Assembly: GCF_016642265.1 (NCBI RefSeq)
Contig: NZ_MRXX01000003.1
Coordinates: forward strand, 243,461 to 251,871
DNA: 8,411 bases
Direction: 5' to 3'
From: Streptococcus lactarius
GTDB taxonomy: Bacteria; Bacillota; Bacilli; Lactobacillales; Streptococcaceae
Position numbers and translations under genes: made by a program. The notes under the pieces were generated by a model that had not been told where the DNA came from, searched no databases, and saw only the letters and a program-made list of their open reading frames with translations. Positions 6,711 to 8,411 of the stretch are shown here, piece after piece. The number at the start of each line of letters is the position of its first letter. The stretch's first letter is position 1.

Positions 6711-6720
6711 TAGAATACAG

Positions 6721-6748
6721 AAACAGACTTCGGTCTGTTTTTTGTTTT
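6721..6748 (+). terminator. rpsU terminator
   Basis: AAACAGAC (6721-6728) pairs with GTCTGTTT (6733-6740) around a TTCG loop, and the T run continues to 6748 with one G. This is a classical intrinsic terminator ten bases after the stop codon. Confidence 0.92.
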
Positions 6749-6766
6749 CCTTGCAATGATGAGCAA

Positions 6767-6807
6767 CAAAAAAAGCCGACCTTCTAGTCAGAAGATCGGG
6801 TCTTTTT
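6767..6807. terminator. Bidirectional terminator between rpsU and the minus-strand genes
   Basis: CCGACCTTCT (6776-6785) pairs with AGAAGATCGG (6790-6799) around AGTC with a single C/A mismatch. An A run (6768-6774) lies on the left and TTTTT (6803-6807) on the right. It can stop transcription both ways; the left A run makes it good for the - strand. It begins right after the stop codon of the minus-strand gene remnant. Confidence 0.8.
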
Positions 6808-6910
6808 AATAGTTGAAATACTGTTCAATCTCAGATTTTTGGATTTCTTTGTCGTGATGACAAATAGGACAAGATGACTTGGTTTTTGATTGGTTAGCTA
6901 AAGGACTATG
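6806..6910 (-). pseudogene. 3' remnant of a lost gene with a CPICHH zinc-ribbon-like motif
   Basis: On the - strand 34 codons are open after an in-frame TGA (6911-6913) and end at TAA (6806-6808), next to a terminator. The peptide contains SSCPICHHDKEIQ and ends EIEQYFNY, which reads like a genuine protein C-terminus with half of a zinc ribbon. No start codon lies in this frame. A short frame MYEYKKIL (6944-6918, with AAGG upstream) lies just before it in another frame and could be the head of the same gene after an internal deletion. That is inference. I cannot name the parent family. Confidence 0.4.
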
Positions 6911-6962
6911 TCAGTTGTTATAATATTTTTTTGTATTCATACATGACTGAACCTTATTCTAT

Positions 6963-8231
6963 TTAGTTTTTATCTTCTTGGAGTTTATCCTCTTCAAAGT
7001 GTCCCACACCATCTTCAACAACAAATGGGCAGGTAACTTTCTTTTTTATTCCATTTTCATCATAGGAACAACTGATGTTATAGATTCCATCGGAAAATGA
7101 ATTTTTTGGTAAAGATAAGATTTTTTCCTTTAAGGTCTCTACAGGACTAGCATTTTCTGCCTTTATATTCGAAAGGTCACAATCAATATCGAGAGTAAGA
7201 CCTTTGTTTTTCATGAGATATTTTGTTGTAATATTATAAAAGCCAGCTGCATCAAAATCTCCTTTTTCTCGATTGCTGACAGCCTGAGCCATAATTGCAA
7301 CATAGTAGTTTTCTATTGGATATTTTCCAAATTTAAAACTAGAAGCTATTGGTGTATCAAAAAGCTTATTTATTTTGTCAGCAGTAGTATTTTTGATACT
7401 ATCTTCTTCTTGTTGTAGATTCGGTCTTTCTTTGTATACATCTAGCAAAAAACTGAATTCGTCTTGTTTGACAGTGTGAAATAGTGCCTTTTCTTTGTCA
7501 TTAAGAAGTGTTTCGAGATCTGTTCCTGAAGGAAGAAAGAAATTTGATAAGTGTTCTCCGTCTTTATGAATTTTTGCGTCAGTATATTTTTTTAAAATAG
7601 TTCCATCCGATAGATTTTCGGTATATGTTAGATTGTAGACTGTTCCATTAAACATTTCAATCTCTCTATGTTTATCAACTAACTCAACCTTTCCCTTAAG
7701 CCCAAGAGATTGGAATTCCTCAGCGAAATTGGGAGTAGTATTTTTAATTGAGGAGGAAGTGGCTGTGATTAGTCCTAGGCAAGTGTATAAAATTACCATA
7801 AATGCAAAGACAAAGCCAAGTATAGCCAAAATATCTTTCCCTTGTCCTAACTTTATCGTCTGATAAATTCCGATAAGGAGAATGATAGAGTACATAATAC
7901 TGGCACAAACTAATACTGGATAATTATCAATGTAATTAAGTGGAAAACCTATTATTTGCATGAAAAATCCAATTGTAGCTAGAACTAACTGTATCGTAGA
8001 AGTCTTTTGAATAAACTCATTATCTTCGAGGGAGGATTTTAATTTTGAGATATCTCTAAATATAAAAATATTTCCTAGAAAAATTAGAGCAAGTGAGAAG
8101 AAAAATGCTGGCCACAAAATTATAAAGGCAAAACCTCCAGAATCATAAGTAATCGCATAAACAACATTAAAGACTAAATATGTTGGTAAGAGTAGACCTA
8201 GCCGGAATAGGTTTATTTTATAGGGTTTCAT
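6963..8231 (-). CDS. Unrecognised membrane protein, five spans plus a large outside domain, 422 aa
   Basis: No family is recognised. Hydrophobic spans are visible at about 8-27, 34-58, 79-98, 104-123 and 134-157. The two inside loops, 59-78 (RDISKLKSS) and 124-133 (QTIKLGQGKD), and the head MKPYK carry positive charges. The positive-inside rule then puts the N-terminus inside and residues 158-422 outside. That outside domain is hydrophilic, with many Asp, Glu and Lys. It has three cysteines (351, 388, 401) that might allow one disulfide, and an acidic tail (EEDKLQEDKN). There is no cell-wall sorting signal or lipobox. The start is ATG 8231 after GAGGAGG (8245-8239), seven bases away. The gene is visibly more A/T-rich than the housekeeping genes and lies between a gene remnant and an IS end, suggesting acquisition. 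The frame is intact. A sensor, transporter partner or envelope protein would all be possible. Confidence 0.85.
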   Translation of the reverse strand: MKPYKINLFRLGLLLPTYLVFNVVYAITYDSGGFAFIILWPAFFFSLALIFLGNIFIFRDISKLKSSLEDNEFIQKTSTIQLVLATIGFFMQIIGFPLNYIDNYPVLVCASIMYSIILLIGIYQTIKLGQGKDILAILGFVFAFMVILYTCLGLITATSSSIKNTTPNFAEEFQSLGLKGKVELVDKHREIEMFNGTVYNLTYTENLSDGTILKKYTDAKIHKDGEHLSNFFLPSGTDLETLLNDKEKALFHTVKQDEFSFLLDVYKERPNLQQEEDSIKNTTADKINKLFDTPIASSFKFGKYPIENYYVAIMAQAVSNREKGDFDAAGFYNITTKYLMKNKGLTLDIDCDLSNIKAENASPVETLKEKILSLPKNSFSDGIYNISCSYDENGIKKKVTCPFVVEDGVGHFEEDKLQEDKN

Positions 8232-8260
8232 AGGAAAACCTCCTCGTTACTATTAACTAA

Positions 8261-8269
8261 ATTATATCA
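8261..8269 (-). promoter_or_regulatory. Extended -10 promoter of the membrane protein gene
   Basis: The - strand reads TGATATAAT (complement of 8261-8269), a perfect TATAAT with TGn extension, about 30 bases before the ATG. The -35 position (GTTCTC) is poor and overlaps a cre-like site. Confidence 0.75.
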
Positions 8270-8282
8270 TATTTGAAGCAAA

Positions 8283-8296
8283 AGAGAACGCTTACA
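8283..8296 (-). promoter_or_regulatory. Putative cre (CcpA) operator
   Basis: The - strand reads TGTAAGCGTTCTCT, matching the consensus TGWAANCGNTNWCA at 13 of 14 positions; only the last base differs. Its centre lies about 36 bases before the likely transcription start of the membrane protein gene, over the -35 region, where CcpA binding usually represses. Confidence 0.6.
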
Positions 8297-8326
8297 TAAA
8301 AGTGAAAATAAAAAAGATAGGCCGAA

Positions 8327-8411
8327 TGTACTGACCCCAAAAAGTTAGACAATTAATTTAGGCAAAGGATTTAGTTCTGTATTGTACAGGATTAAGTCCT
8401 TTTCTACCATT
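8327..8411 (-). mobile_element. End of an IS3-family (IS150-like) insertion sequence, cut by the window edge
   Basis: The terminal sequence TGTACTGACCCCAAAAAG starting at 8327 is typical of IS150-group ends (TG...CA type). It is followed 31 bases later by the C-terminus of a transposase read on the - strand. This is therefore the transposase-distal (right) inverted repeat. The flank outside is ...GGCCGAA. The target duplication cannot be checked because the other end is not in the window. Confidence 0.85.
8358..8411 (-). CDS. IS3-family transposase OrfB, C-terminal end only
   Basis: The visible 17 codons read NGRKGLNPVQYRTKSFA and then TAA (8358-8360). The LxPVQYRTKSF ending is the characteristic tail of IS150-group IS3 transposases (DDE integrase, OrfB). 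The rest, including the catalytic DDE residues, lies beyond the right edge, so whether the element is active cannot be judged. Confidence 0.85.
   Translation of the reverse strand, partial: NGRKGLNPVQYRTKSFA

Noticed and set aside
6916..6924. TGTTATAAT on the plus strand as an antisense promoter into the membrane gene
   Set aside because: It matches an extended -10, but there is no -35 box, the region is AT-rich, and the match is not unexpected by chance.

Overview
The window is a low-GC Gram-positive chromosome segment, most likely from an oral Streptococcus of the sanguinis/mitis group. This rests on the near-complete match of the Obg, RapZ, YvcK, WhiA, ferredoxin-NADP reductase and S21 proteins to what I remember of streptococcal versions, on AGGAGG-type ribosome sites, on TTGACA/TGnTATAAT-type promoters, and on an IS3-family (IS150-like) element end at the right edge. 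The species cannot be fixed from the sequence alone.

Left part (about 28-5091, + strand). After a terminator of an upstream gene, one strong promoter (72-100) leads into a run of seven genes. They are a 43-residue single-span membrane peptide, the ribosome-assembly GTPase Obg, a 54-residue basic peptide, RidA, RapZ, YvcK/GlmR and WhiA. The last three overlap by 4 bases each (ATGA) and so are translationally coupled. They are the conserved Firmicutes rapZ-yvcK-whiA block tied to cell-envelope precursor metabolism and division. A terminator-like hairpin sits between ridA and rapZ with no obvious promoter after it, so it may be a point of partial read-through.

Middle (5092-5387). A convergent intergenic region lies between whiA and the reductase gene. 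It is more than a terminator. Two near-copies of a GGCC-based terminator hairpin stand at its edges, and with adjoining sequence they form an imperfect inverted repeat of about 37 bases. The core between them holds at least three strong hairpins, one with a loop complementary to an upstream segment (possible pseudoknot). This looks like a dispersed intergenic repeat or structured RNA, and it is the most interesting non-coding part of the window.

Right-middle (5388-6750). A type-2 ferredoxin/flavodoxin-NADP+ reductase (- strand) and rpsU for ribosomal protein S21 (+ strand) are divergently transcribed from separate recognisable promoters. rpsU is closed by a textbook TTCG-loop terminator.

Right end (6751-8411). 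This part looks accessory. It holds a bidirectional terminator, the decayed 3' end of a lost gene with a CPIC zinc-ribbon-like motif (6806-6910), and an intact gene I cannot name. That gene encodes a protein with five membrane spans and a roughly 265-residue outward-facing domain, and its promoter overlaps a near-perfect CcpA (cre) site. The 3' end of an IS3-family element follows. The remnant, the orphan gene and the IS together suggest a site of gene turnover beside conserved housekeeping genes.
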